A stretch of DNA of 42,412 nt from Ruminococcus sp. GTDB lineage: Bacteria > Bacillota > Clostridia > Oscillospirales > Ruminococcaceae. Positions 7,142 to 14,434 of the stretch are shown one piece after another. The DNA is taken from NCBI GenBank assembly GCA_017519415.1, contig JAFWSI010000064.1, positions 1-42,412 of the forward strand. Reading direction: 5' to 3'. The notes beneath the pieces are model-generated. The model had not been told where the DNA came from and did no database searches. It saw only the letters and a list, made by a program, of their open reading frames with translations. Position numbers and translations under genes: made by a program. How positions within the stretch are numbered: position 1 is the first letter of the stretch; every line of letters starts with the position of its first letter.

Positions 7142-7453
7142 TTACATCGTCTGCTCATCCATTTGCTGTTCCTGTTCTTGTTCTTCGGTTTCTTCTGTCC
7201 GTTCTTCCTGCTCCGGCTCGGTTTCAGGCTCCGGCTTAGCCTCCCGCTCCGATTCATTACGCACCTCATCTGGAAAGGACTGCGCCGTTCTCCGCTCGTC
7301 TATCTCGTTGAGTTTCTCCAACAGCTTTACGATAATATCCATAACGAATTTAAGATTCTGCGATGCGAGATATGCTTCATACCTCCGGCGCTGTTCCTCG
7401 GGATCGTTGGAAGAGTCTAACTCAGCCAGTGCAACGGCGACGTGGGTAAGCAT
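7142..7453 (-). CDS. Hypothetical acidic protein of the integrated element
   Basis: I do not recognise a family. From the ATG at 7453 the product has 103 residues: a helical N-terminal part (about 1-60) and a very Glu-rich tail (about 70-103, many EE and EQ steps) that looks disordered. An open frame continues upstream to 7597 with a hydrophobic stretch, but no RBS supports that start, and none is clear for 7453 either. It is on the same strand as the integrase and probably belongs to the same element. Confidence 0.4.
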   Translation of the reverse strand: MLTHVAVALAELDSSNDPEEQRRRYEAYLASQNLKFVMDIIVKLLEKLNEIDERRTAQSFPDEVRNESEREAKPEPETEPEQEERTEETEEQEQEQQMDEQTM

Positions 7454-7654
7454 TGGCTTGCGCTCTACACCACCAAGGATAAGGCAGCAGGCGTACAAGA
7501 ATAAAATGAAAAGCAGCCGGGCTGAAATAGTCCGGCTGTTGCTATATGAAAATATGAAACTTAAATCTGTGGGGGTAATACAGGGCTTTCCGACCAAATG
7601 AAAGTGAGTTTTTCAAAAACAGTGCCCTAATAGTGCCCTGAAACAGAAAAATGG

Positions 7655-7691
7655 ACAAAAAACACGCTGCTTAAGATGCCTCAAACAGCGT
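7655..7691 (-). terminator. Terminator following the tRNA-Met 3' half
   Basis: On the minus strand ACGCTG (7691-7686) pairs with CAGCGT (7669-7664) and is followed by GTTTTTTG. It sits a few bases after the CCA of the tRNA-Met fragment. Confidence 0.6.
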
Positions 7692-7698
7692 ATTTGCG

Positions 7699-7741
7699 TG
7701 GTTGCGGGGGCAGGATTTGGACCTACGACCTTCGGGTTATG
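7699..7741 (-). other. tRNA-Met 3' half: attachment-site remnant
   Basis: Read on the minus strand from the anticodon CAT: CATAACCCGAAGGTCG, then a T arm with loop TCCAAAT, the acceptor strand and CCA. The 5' half is absent; upstream sequence does not fold into D and anticodon arms. It is a second att-like scar, oriented toward the integrase remnant and facing the tRNA-Ser half at 5766. Confidence 0.75.
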
Positions 7742-7776
7742 CACTTTTCGAGGCCTTTTTGTGCTATTCTATTTTA

Positions 7777-8268
7777 TCACAAACACATTCCCGTTCTGAT
7801 GTAATGCCCTTCCTGAACAGCTGCAAAAGTCGCCACTGTACATACCGTAATCGCTGAATATTTCAGTTGTACTATCGAAAATGTCAACGGTAGTATAAAA
7901 AGCAATATCCCTGTCACCTTATTCATTATTGAATGAACAGCCACCAGCTTTCTTTGTGCATTGAATCCTGAAATGATGTTGACTATCTTTATCAGCGCTA
8001 TCAATACGATCCATACATATAGCCATGTAGGGATATTAAAGACAGGGAGCAGCTTTATCAGGCAACAGACTACAAAAATAAAATCAGCAGCAGTATCAAG
8101 TTTCGATCCAAGTGCACTGACGGTACCTGTTTTCCTTGCAACCGTACCGTCTATCATGTCGCTGATCCCCGCTGCAATGTACAGAGTATAAAACGGCGGT
8201 GAAAATGCGGGAAAGAGCAGCAAAGCTATACTGCAAACAATTCTGATAGCGGTAATAATATTCGCCAT
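7777..8268 (-). CDS. CDP-alcohol phosphatidyltransferase family protein
   Basis: A 163-residue membrane protein with the full CDP-OH-P signature D37-x2-D40-G-x2-A-R45-x8-G54-x3-D58-x3-D62, which binds two metal ions and the CDP-lipid. The family transfers a phosphatidyl group from CDP-diacylglycerol to an alcohol (glycerol phosphate, serine, inositol). The acceptor cannot be told. It is shorter than the usual 180-200 residues of PgsA. The ATG at 8268 begins a natural signal (MANIITAIRI) and lies two bases after the stop of a VOC remnant; an upstream in-frame start at 8313 would run through that remnant. The C-terminus ends close to the tRNA-Met scar and may be shortened. Confidence 0.8.
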   Translation of the reverse strand: MANIITAIRIVCSIALLLFPAFSPPFYTLYIAAGISDMIDGTVARKTGTVSALGSKLDTAADFIFVVCCLIKLLPVFNIPTWLYVWIVLIALIKIVNIISGFNAQRKLVAVHSIMNKVTGILLFILPLTFSIVQLKYSAITVCTVATFAAVQEGHYIRTGMCL

Positions 8269-8269
8269 T

Positions 8270-8376
8270 TTAAACAGGTGTTCCCACTTCGATAAGATTG
8301 CCGTCAGGGTCATAAAATCGTATCACCTTCTGTCCCCAGCTGTGCGTCATGAGGCGGTTCACATTCCGAAGAAAGT
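8270..8376 (-). pseudogene. VOC (glyoxalase/bleomycin-resistance) family C-terminal fragment
   Basis: The frame encodes HSWGQKVIRFYDPDGNLIEV and a stop, the classic last strand and metal ligand region (Glu in LIEVG) of VOC proteins. Only about 33 residues remain, with a stop just upstream and no start. It abuts the next gene by two bases, as expected of an operon partner that was truncated. Confidence 0.65.
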
Positions 8377-8523
8377 ACCTTCCTTAGGCATACTGTAAAT
8401 TCTCGTTTCTTTTTGTATGAAATCATTGATGTTTTCATCAAAAACATATGTAAGAAGACCACGATTATCGACTCGCGAGCGAAGCCTGTATATTTTCACT
8501 TTTTCAAATAATTCTTTTATCAT
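8359..8523 (-). pseudogene. Fragment resembling the N-terminus of a dTDP-sugar 3,5-epimerase (RmlC-like)
   Basis: A 54-residue open frame with VDNRGLLTYVFDENINDFI and SMPKEGTFFGM, similar in order to the start of RmlC-type epimerases (DNRG...SxSxxGxxRGxH). It stops where the conserved GxH motif should follow and there joins the VOC remnant. There is no convincing RBS. The family call is tentative. Confidence 0.35.
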
Positions 8524-8552
8524 CACATTCAATCACATTAACAGAATTTATG

Positions 8553-9209
8553 TCATTTGTGTATTTTACTCTCAATACGCAAACTTGCTTCTATATGCAT
8601 AATCCAATGTCTTGAAAACGGCATCTGTATCAAACCGCGAATATCTTTGCCGCACCAATAATCAATAAGCCACACAGCATTCTCGTTACTGCTTACAACA
8701 TTCAATTTCTGCAGGATTTCTTTGCGTTCCGCCGATATTCTTTGTTTAAGCATTTCATAAGACAATTCACGCAGAATTGCTTCGGTACTTTCTTTGACCT
8801 CCGAAATATATGAATATAGTTCATTTATATCTAATTGCTTTGAAAAATCAAATATTTCATTTTTTACAAGCTCGTTACCTGTTGTGATGATAGGGGAATT
8901 AATGCGCTCTTTGTAATTGCCTGAAAAGAATATCTGTTCATCACAATTTATCAGTGTGTGTGCGACAATATCCTCAATTCTGAAAATATGCCATAAAGAA
9001 TATGCGATCGTCTTACTATGGTAGCCGTCTGCATTTATGAAAGGAATCGCATTAAATTCCTCTCTGTGAAGATTATTCTTGAATGATATGATTGTCCGCA
9101 TAAGACTATTACGCAATTCAAATAAGGTGCTTATTCCGTCAATATAAGTATCTTTCTTTTTCATTTGAGCTTGCATTGTTTTGTTAAGTTCAGACAATTC
9201 TTTATTCAT
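8553..9209 (-). CDS. DinB-like four-helix protein
   Basis: A 218-residue, mostly helical protein. SLWHIFRIEDIVAHTLI near the middle and MPFSRHWIMHIEASLRI near the end place histidines where DinB/YfiT-type proteins hold their metal ligands. Family members include thiol-transferases and damage-inducible proteins; the substrate is unknown. The ATG at 9209 has AGGTG six bases upstream and overlaps the stop of a truncated isochorismatase-like gene by eight bases, so translation may be coupled. An upstream ATG at 9224 is less well placed. The base composition is AT-rich compared with genes further right. Confidence 0.5.
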   Translation of the reverse strand: MNKELSELNKTMQAQMKKKDTYIDGISTLFELRNSLMRTIISFKNNLHREEFNAIPFINADGYHSKTIAYSLWHIFRIEDIVAHTLINCDEQIFFSGNYKERINSPIITTGNELVKNEIFDFSKQLDINELYSYISEVKESTEAILRELSYEMLKQRISAERKEILQKLNVVSSNENAVWLIDYWCGKDIRGLIQMPFSRHWIMHIEASLRIESKIHK

Positions 9210-9357
9210 ATTTTTCACCTGCATGCTTGATATAATTGATCTGCATATTCTCTGTCACAGCCCAGTCGATAGCCTGATTGATCCGATCAATGATCTTTCT
9301 GTAATTCTTAGTAATATCATTTTGAATGTCAATGATGACGAGTGCTTTATTATTCAT
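9202..9357 (-). pseudogene. Isochorismatase-family (cysteine hydrolase) N-terminal fragment
   Basis: The first residues MNNKALVIIDIQNDIT match the start of isochorismatase-like hydrolases, including the catalytic aspartate of the DxQND motif. The frame ends after 51 residues where the family continues for about 130 more, including the catalytic cysteine, so it cannot be active. Its ATG overlaps the last codons of the tetR gene, so it was the second gene of a tetR operon before it was cut. Confidence 0.65.
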
Positions 9358-9952
9358 TTCTATCACTCCCATAAGTTTTGATAAAATGCCGGCTGAATGC
9401 TTTGATCTGTGATATAGCCTCAGCCGCTTTTCCAGGCTCACGGTCACAAAGATGTATCAGTGAAGAAACAGGCGCAGTATAGGCAAACGCAAGCATTTTG
9501 GGGTCATCGTTCCTCAGCAAGCCTTTATTCATCATGCCGTCAAAAATATATGTGAACATCTCGGTCAGTCCCGTCAGGAAGTGCTTCGTTGCGAGCTGCC
9601 TTGCACGGTCGTCACGGTACTGCTCAATAGACAGCAGCTTTCTTGTCATCACTATTCTTTCATCATGCACCGTAATATCGACCATTCGCATTGTCATTGC
9701 AACAAGTTCATCAAGAGTATCGGGTACAGGCGGCAGATTCTCCGCCGAACCGAAGCGTTCATTGTAATATACGATCATTCTGTCCAGCAAAGAGTTCCAT
9801 ATCTCCTCCTTGCTCTTATAATGCTTATACATTGATGACTTCACAAGCCCCAGCGATGCGGTCAGCTCACGGATATTCGTACCGTCATATCCCTTCTGCG
9901 AAAACTGCCTGAGTGCTTCATCGAGTATTCTTTCCTTTGTATCCTTTGCCAT
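9350..9952 (-). CDS. TetR/AcrR-family transcriptional regulator
   Basis: A 200-residue repressor: the N-terminal HTH (about residues 8-52) includes ALRQFSQKGYDGTNIREL and GLVKSSMYKHYKSKEEIW, the standard TetR signature with the recognition helix ending in YKHYKSK; the rest is a helical ligand-binding domain. A perfect RBS (GGAGG) precedes the ATG. Its promoter carries a 15-bp inverted repeat, so it very likely represses itself and the genes after it (isochorismatase-like fragment, DinB-like protein). The ligand is unknown. Confidence 0.9.
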   Translation of the reverse strand: MAKDTKERILDEALRQFSQKGYDGTNIRELTASLGLVKSSMYKHYKSKEEIWNSLLDRMIVYYNERFGSAENLPPVPDTLDELVAMTMRMVDITVHDERIVMTRKLLSIEQYRDDRARQLATKHFLTGLTEMFTYIFDGMMNKGLLRNDDPKMLAFAYTAPVSSLIHLCDREPGKAAEAISQIKAFSRHFIKTYGSDRNE

Positions 9953-9972
9953 AATTTCCTCCGATAATAAAG

Positions 9973-10029
9973 AGTGACCTATCGTTCACTTACTATCTAT
10001 ATTATAGCGAACGATAGGTCACTTGTCAA
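9973..10029 (-). promoter_or_regulatory. tetR promoter with a pair of 15-bp inverted operator arms
   Basis: The promoter is TTGACA (10029-10024), 17 bp, TATAAT (10006-10001). The arms AGTGACCTATCGTTC (9973-9987) and GAACGATAGGTCACT (10009-10023) are perfect inverted copies 21 bp apart. One arm fills almost the whole -35/-10 spacer and the other covers the start of the transcript, a layout for autorepression. Confidence 0.85.
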
Positions 10030-10086
10030 TAGGCATTTATATATTTGCGCATATCAAACAACCAATCCGATGATCTTTTAGTGTTA

Positions 10087-10323
10087 ATGGCGAAAAACAC
10101 TTGGGATGCCCTTTATGATATCGTTGGCGACGAGGAAGTAGAAGTTATCATCACTCTTAACGACTATGATGTAACTACTCCCGATGAGTCCGAGCCTAAG
10201 GAGACCGAGAGCAAGGCTGACGAGAAGAAGTCCGATAACCCCAAGACCGGTGCTGTTGCAGCTGTTATCGCTGTTACCGCTCTTGCCGGTGCTGCAGTAG
10301 TTATCACCAAGAAGAGAAGCTGA
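10087..10323 (+). pseudogene. C-terminal fragment of a sortase-anchored surface protein (NPKTG signal)
   Basis: The frame ends with a cell-wall sorting signal: DNPKTG, a hydrophobic stretch of about 20 residues (VAAVIAVTALAGAAVVI) and TKKRS. Before it there is an acidic Ser/Glu-rich linker and a short beta-rich part. No RBS precedes the possible starts (ATG 10087 or TTG 10045), there is no signal peptide, and the frame emerges directly from the tetR control region. This is most likely the tail of a larger protein whose 5' part was lost. Confidence 0.65.
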
Positions 10324-10369
10324 TCAAGCCTTAAATAGACCTGACAGTTTTATCTGAATAATAATTATG

Positions 10370-10403
10370 CGCCTCTGCGGAACGCTCCGCGGAGGCGTTT
10401 TTC
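10370..10403 (+). terminator. Terminator after the surface-protein fragment
   Basis: GCCTC-T-GCGGA pairs with TCCGC-G-GAGGC (10371-10396) and is followed by GTTTTTCTG. Confidence 0.85.
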
Positions 10404-10454
10404 TGTCCCGGGGGAAAGGCGGCAGGAAATTGGTTTGATATGACCCGCAAACAC

Positions 10455-10483
10455 TTGAAGAATAACAGCAGTTGTATTATAGT
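10455..10483 (+). promoter_or_regulatory. Promoter of the GGDEF gene
   Basis: TTGAAG (10455-10460), 17 bp, TATAGT (10478-10483), about 35 bp upstream of the ATG at 10520, which has AAAGGAAG as RBS. Confidence 0.6.
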
Positions 10484-10519
10484 ATTATTCGGAGATCAAA
10501 CGAAAGGAAGTTCCGGTCG

Positions 10520-12178
10520 ATGAATTCCATAAGGACGAAAACAACGCTGATAACCGTTGCGTCCATAGTTCTTGCGGTCACGGTGACTGCTGTGCTGGCT
10601 ATCAATGCGATCATAGATATAGGCAAGAAAAGCTCGGATCAGATCCTCCGTCTGCTCTGCGAGACAGGCGAGAAGAACCTGGACGCATATTTTGACAGCG
10701 TGGAACACGCTGTTGCCACCGTGTCCTCCTATGCGGAGACCGACCTTGAAGAGACCGATTCTCTTGAGCTGGAGAGCCACATGGAGCGCTTCAACACCTT
10801 TTTCAGAAAGGTGGCTTCACAGACCAACGGCGTTCTTACATACTACTATCGTATAGACCCCGCCTTTTCCAAGGAAAGCAAGGGCTTCTGGTATGTGAAT
10901 GAGGAGGGCACCGGCTTCGTTGAGCACGAGGTCACGGATATAACCTCCTATGACACCACCGACACCTCCGCTCTTGTGTGGTTCACGGTGCCGAAAATGA
11001 CCGGTAAATCGGTATGGCTTCAGCCTTATTTCACGGAGAACCTGGATGTGCTGGTGCTTTCCTATAACGTTCCGATATATCAGTTCGGCAGGTTCGTGGG
11101 GGTCATCGGCATAGAGACAGATTACAACATTATCTCCGAGATCGTGAACAGCATAGAGCTCTACGACAACGGCTATGCCTTCATCAACGAAGACAACGGA
11201 GATATAATCTGCCACCCGAATATCAATGTTGAGACCATTACCGGGCCGAACAAGCCGAAGGTGCCGGAGGGGCTTTTGAGCAGCGAATCAGTGATAACCT
11301 ACACCTTCGAGGACGTCGAAAAGCAGGCGGTGTGGTTAAGGCAGGGCAACGGAATGCGGCTGAACGTTACGGTGCCGGTGTCGGAGGATAAACGGAGATT
11401 GGGAGAGCATCGTGTGGAAGATAGCTATTGTCTCTGTGGTGCTGCTTATCGTGTTCATCCTTATCACTACCCATTTTTCAGGGCATATCACCAAGCCGCT
11501 GCGGGAGCTTACCAAGGCTGCGGCACAGGTTACTGAGGGCAATTACGATGTCAAGCTCGACTACCACGGCAGCGACGAGGTGGGAGTGCTTTCCCAGAGC
11601 TTCGGGCAGCTGGTGGGGAATATCAAGACCTACATTGGCGAGCTCAACGAGCTGAACGATCAGCTTAAGGAGGACAACCTTACTCTTGAAGCCGCCACGC
11701 TCCGGGACTCTCTGACCGGTGTACGGAACCGCTTTGCGCTGCGCCGGGACTACAATTTCTACGGCGAACAGCACATTCATCTTATGATGCTGGATATAGA
11801 CGATTTCAAGGGAGTCAACGACAATTTCGGTCATTCGGTGGGAGACTATCTGCTGAAAAAGACCGGAGATGCACTGATAGACATTTTCGGCTCGGAGTAC
11901 AGCTATCGCTACGGCGGCGACGAGTTCACGGTTATTCTTCCGGACTATGCGGAGGAAGATTTCCAGAGTGCTGTAGAGGTGCTGAAAGATAGGCTGGAGT
12001 CTATCCGCCTTGAAGACAAAAAGCTGCCTGTGCATTTCTCGGCGGGTTATGTTTACGGGAGGACGGACTTAGGCGACGACCTGCGGCTCATGCTCCGGCA
12101 GGCGGATGAGCTGCTTTACAAGTCCAAGGGCAGCGGCAAGAGCACCTTCAAGGGGGAGCCCTACGACAGGGAATACGC
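10520..12178 (+). pseudogene. Membrane diguanylate cyclase (dCache-HAMP-GGDEF) with a one-base frameshift
   Basis: Two overlapping frames form one sensor of about 550 residues: TM1 (about 8-30), an extracytoplasmic dCache-like domain (about 35-285, with WFTVPKMTGKSVWLQPYF and FVGVIGIETDY), TM2 and HAMP, a coiled linker, then GGDEF with an intact RYGGDEF site and IDDFKGVNDNFGH. The frame shifts at 11386-11388, where one extra G in TCGGAGGATA breaks VPVSE-INGDWES. No RxxD inhibitory site precedes GGDEF. The sequence stops matching just after KSTFKGEPYD, next to an nrdD scrap on the other strand, so the last residues may also be lost. Intact, it would make c-di-GMP in response to an outside ligand. 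A sequencing error at the extra G is possible. Confidence 0.8.
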
Positions 12179-12362
12179 TGCCGACAACTCTGGTACGGCA
12201 GCCCATATAAGCGATCTCGCTGTTGGGGTCGCCCTTTTTATAATAGTGCAGGTTGTATGGAGCGTCGATGAAGGAGAAGTTGGGGAAAAGTCTCTTTGCC
12301 GATACGCGGCAGGCCAGCTTGAAGAGGTCGTAGTTGCTGTGCTTTTTGCAAGTTTTTCTGCA
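12179..12362 (-). pseudogene. Internal fragment of anaerobic ribonucleotide reductase (nrdD)
   Basis: The minus frame encodes about 55 residues, including SNYDLFKLACRVSAKRLFPN, FSFIDAPYNLHYY and MGCRTRVVG, which resemble the central part of class III ribonucleotide reductases (NrdD), where the conserved MGCRTRV stretch occurs. A TGA lies upstream near 12370. No start, no active-site glycyl region and no stop of its own are present. It is wedged between a truncated permease and the end of the GGDEF gene. The family call is from memory of the motif. Confidence 0.55.
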
Positions 12363-12429
12363 AGCAAATAGTCAGTATTGAATATCTTTCTTCTCGATAT
12401 GCGGCTGAACTCATGCAATTCAACACACG

Positions 12430-12658
12430 AGTGAAGTGTCTTCTTTGTGCGCTCGGGCGGAAAGAAGCTCTGGATATACGAAACAATAAATATCAGCAGA
12501 CAAAGCAGCAGCATTATCTTTATGATATCATAGATAAAGAATTGCAGGCTTCCGCCAACCTTGCCCCCGGTATCAAGACCGCAGGCGTTCAGCAGCGAGC
12601 CTATGAGCCTGTTCAGCCATTTCATTCCGAATATATCGTCTTGTATGAAGTCCCACAT
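12430..12658 (-). pseudogene. YraQ/ArsP-type permease, copy 2, truncated after about 76 residues
   Basis: From the ATG at 12658 the first 76 residues (MWDFIQDDIFGMKWLNRLIG to FPPERTKKTL) are nearly identical to the start of the permease at 867. Then similarity ends abruptly and the frame runs on into unrelated sequence and the nrdD scrap, to a stop at 12161. The TPFCSCS transport motif is missing, so the product cannot transport. Its ATG overlaps the stop of the C_GCAxxG gene (TAATG), showing that the three genes of the cassette are translationally coupled. Confidence 0.8.
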
Positions 12659-13104
12659 TACCGATCCTCTCTCCCGAGCATTTCGGCAACGATCTCGGCG
12701 GCTGCCCTTACCATTTCAGGGCACAGGGAACGGAAAAGACCGTTAGCTCGTGCGCAGCTTTTGCCCTCATTGTTGGAGATATCACAGTCAAGCAGCTCCC
12801 GGCAGATATACGAGCCCTTACGTTTTTTGAACTCCTCAAGGAACTGAGCTGCTTTTGCCCCCTGAGCGGCGCGGCTGTCGGTATCGTTCAGATCGAACTG
12901 ACCGTATTTCATTCCGAGCACCATCAGCGCACCGGTACACGCACCGCAGACCTCTGCCTTGCTCATACCGCCGCCGAAGCAAGCACCTATCAGAAGCGCC
13001 TGTTTTTCAGTTATCCCGAACTGATCCGCAAATGCGGCAAACACCGCCTGTGAACATATAAATCCGTTTTTGTAGTACTGTACTGCTTTCGTTGCAGTAT
13101 CCAT
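12658..13104 (-). CDS. C_GCAxxG_C_C family putative redox-active protein, copy 2
   Basis: A 148-residue paralogue of the protein at 948-1385 with the same cysteine layout: FICSQAVFAAFAD, GACFGGGMSKAEVCGACTG and CRELLDCDIS. The cysteine in GGMC of copy 1 is a serine here (GGMS), a difference between the copies inside the most conserved stretch. It is followed without a gap by the truncated permease and preceded by arsR copy 2. The function is unknown beyond the predicted redox or metal-binding character of the family. Confidence 0.85.
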   Translation of the reverse strand: MDTATKAVQYYKNGFICSQAVFAAFADQFGITEKQALLIGACFGGGMSKAEVCGACTGALMVLGMKYGQFDLNDTDSRAAQGAKAAQFLEEFKKRKGSYICRELLDCDISNNEGKSCARANGLFRSLCPEMVRAAAEIVAEMLGREDR

Positions 13105-13129
13105 TTTCTTACGCTCCTATCGTTATATT

Positions 13130-13141
13130 TAGATATATCTA
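13130..13141. promoter_or_regulatory. 12-bp palindrome upstream of C_GCAxxG copy 2, candidate ArsR operator
   Basis: TAGATATATCTA is a perfect palindrome in the gap between arsR copy 2 and the C_GCAxxG gene, at the same relative place as the AT-rich dyad in cassette 1. Confidence 0.4.
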
Positions 13142-13159
13142 TATAAAGCCGTTTTTATA

Positions 13160-13180
13160 AGCCGTATCAGGGATACGGCT
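13160..13180 (-). terminator. Hairpin between arsR copy 2 and the C_GCAxxG gene
   Basis: GCCGTATC (13161-13168) pairs with GATACGGC (13172-13179) around a 3-base loop; on the minus strand TTATAAAAAC follows. It may attenuate read-through from arsR into the two distal genes. Confidence 0.5.
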
Positions 13181-13182
13181 CG

Positions 13183-13491
13183 TTATTTATTACAGCATTT
13201 ACTTTCTGTGTCTTTAACAGCGGTGATATCTTTCAGGCAATCCATAGCGATCTCAGCGCCCTCGGAAGAAATGGAATAGTGCATCCACTTGCCCTCTTTC
13301 CTGCCCACCACAAGACCGCTGTCGCAGAGGACTTTCATATGGTGAGAAAGCGTGGGCTGGCTCAGGTGCAGTTCTTCAAGAAGATGACAGGCACACAGCT
13401 CACCTTTTTGCAGGATCCTGATTATCTGCACTCTGTTTTCATCGCACAGGGCTTTGAAGATAACTGTTATCTGCTTGTTGGAAAGCTCCAT
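13183..13491 (-). CDS. ArsR-family metalloregulator, copy 2
   Basis: A 102-residue ArsR repressor, closely similar to copy 1 at 1461-1766: the same first residues (NKQITVIFKALCDENRVQI), the CxC pair (C33, C35), recognition helix SQPTLSHHMK and wing GRKEGKWMHYS. It lacks C43 of copy 1 and ends KCCNK instead of ECCCK, so metal selectivity may differ. The promoter (TTGACA, 17 bp, TATAAT) and leader are almost the same as for copy 1. It heads the second cassette with the C_GCAxxG protein and a truncated permease. Confidence 0.9.
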   Translation of the reverse strand: MELSNKQITVIFKALCDENRVQIIRILQKGELCACHLLEELHLSQPTLSHHMKVLCDSGLVVGRKEGKWMHYSISSEGAEIAMDCLKDITAVKDTESKCCNK

Positions 13492-13520
13492 TCAATCACC
13501 TCATATTGAAGATTTTCTAT

Positions 13521-13549
13521 ATTATAGCACACATATAGAAAGTTGTCAA
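13521..13549 (-). promoter_or_regulatory. SigA-type promoter of arsR copy 2
   Basis: TTGACA (13549-13544), 17 bp, TATAAT (13526-13521). The leader from the -10 to the RBS matches that of copy 1 almost base for base. Confidence 0.8.
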
Positions 13550-13579
13550 TGTGTTTTTGAAAGATTTTTCGGAATAATA

Positions 13580-13610
13580 TAACGGAGCTGCTGCGTACAG
13601 CTGCTCCGTT
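13580..13610 (-). terminator. Hairpin after the MBL gene
   Basis: GGAGC-A-GCTG pairs with CAGC-A-GCTCC (13584-13607). On the minus strand GTTATATTATT follows, a weak U tract. Confidence 0.55.
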
Positions 13611-13615
13611 GTTAT

Positions 13616-14434
13616 TCATAGGATCCCGCTCACTGTTTCCCCGCTGTGCAGAGCGCGGAGCTTATCTCCCATGACCGTTTTCATCAAGTCAAATGCGGGG
13701 ATGCCCGTGCAGTGGCCACTGTAAAAGACGGTGTTCAGCTGCACAAGCTCACGGGCTGTTTCGAGGATGACTGATTTTTCTTCGACGGTATGTTCACCGT
13801 CTTTTTTCATCATATGGAAACCACTAAGGACATAGTCCGGCTCACTGCCGAACACCTCGCGGTAGCGGTCGAGGATGTTCAGTATGCCGTTGTGGGCGCA
13901 GCCGGACAGCAGCAAGCGCTTTCCGTTCTGCGTGATGACAAGGCACTGCTCATGTCTGAAATCGTCGGGGACTTTCCCGCCGTTTTCTATACGCGAGAGC
14001 TTACAGTTGCCCTGGGGATAGCACCGTCTGCCGGTGATGCCGCTGAACAGGAAAAGCTCATCGTCGAGGCGCAGATCACCGTCGATAAGCCGGACATTCG
14101 GCAAATCGAGGATATCCTTGTCGATGCCGATATAACGCTCACCGTTATAGTGCGGTTCTGCTGCCCGGCGCTGCATGATTATATGCGCTTTACTGTTTAT
14201 CTTTGATAACGGGACGATCCCGCCCGAGTGATCGTAATGCCCGTGGCTGAGTATCACGGTATCAACTGCTGAAAGGTCAACGCCCACAGCCTCGGCATTC
14301 TTCACAACAGCGTCCGTCTGTCCCGCATCGAGAAGGAGCCTGTGCTTTTCGGTCTCGATGTAGAGCGAGAGGCCGTGCTCGGCGATGCAGTCCTCCCGGC
14401 CGCAGGTGTTCTCCACAAGTGTGATAATTTTCAT
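13616..14434 (-). CDS. MBL-fold metallo-hydrolase (dihydropterin-phosphate synthase-like)
   Basis: A 272-residue metallo-beta-lactamase-fold protein with the metal site HGHYDHSGG (about residues 64-72), DAGQ before it, LSGCAHNG at about 175-182 and SGHCTG near 240, the pattern of COG1237 proteins related to archaeal ribofuranosylaminobenzene 5'-phosphate metabolism. Members are soluble; the bacterial substrate is not settled. Its start codon overlaps the stop of the DUF134-NifX gene (TGATG), so the two are co-translated, and the pair is divergent from chromate transporters. A role in cofactor or metal handling is an inference from this context. Confidence 0.8.
   Translation of the reverse strand: MKIITLVENTCGREDCIAEHGLSLYIETEKHRLLLDAGQTDAVVKNAEAVGVDLSAVDTVILSHGHYDHSGGIVPLSKINSKAHIIMQRRAAEPHYNGERYIGIDKDILDLPNVRLIDGDLRLDDELFLFSGITGRRCYPQGNCKLSRIENGGKVPDDFRHEQCLVITQNGKRLLLSGCAHNGILNILDRYREVFGSEPDYVLSGFHMMKKDGEHTVEEKSVILETARELVQLNTVFYSGHCTGIPAFDLMKTVMGDKLRALHSGETVSGIL

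Noticed and set aside
12413-12847. Plus-strand frame opposite the second permease and C_GCAxxG gene, similar to a plus-strand frame at 625-921
   Set aside because: The similarity exists only because the genes on the other strand are paralogues. There is no RBS or independent support.
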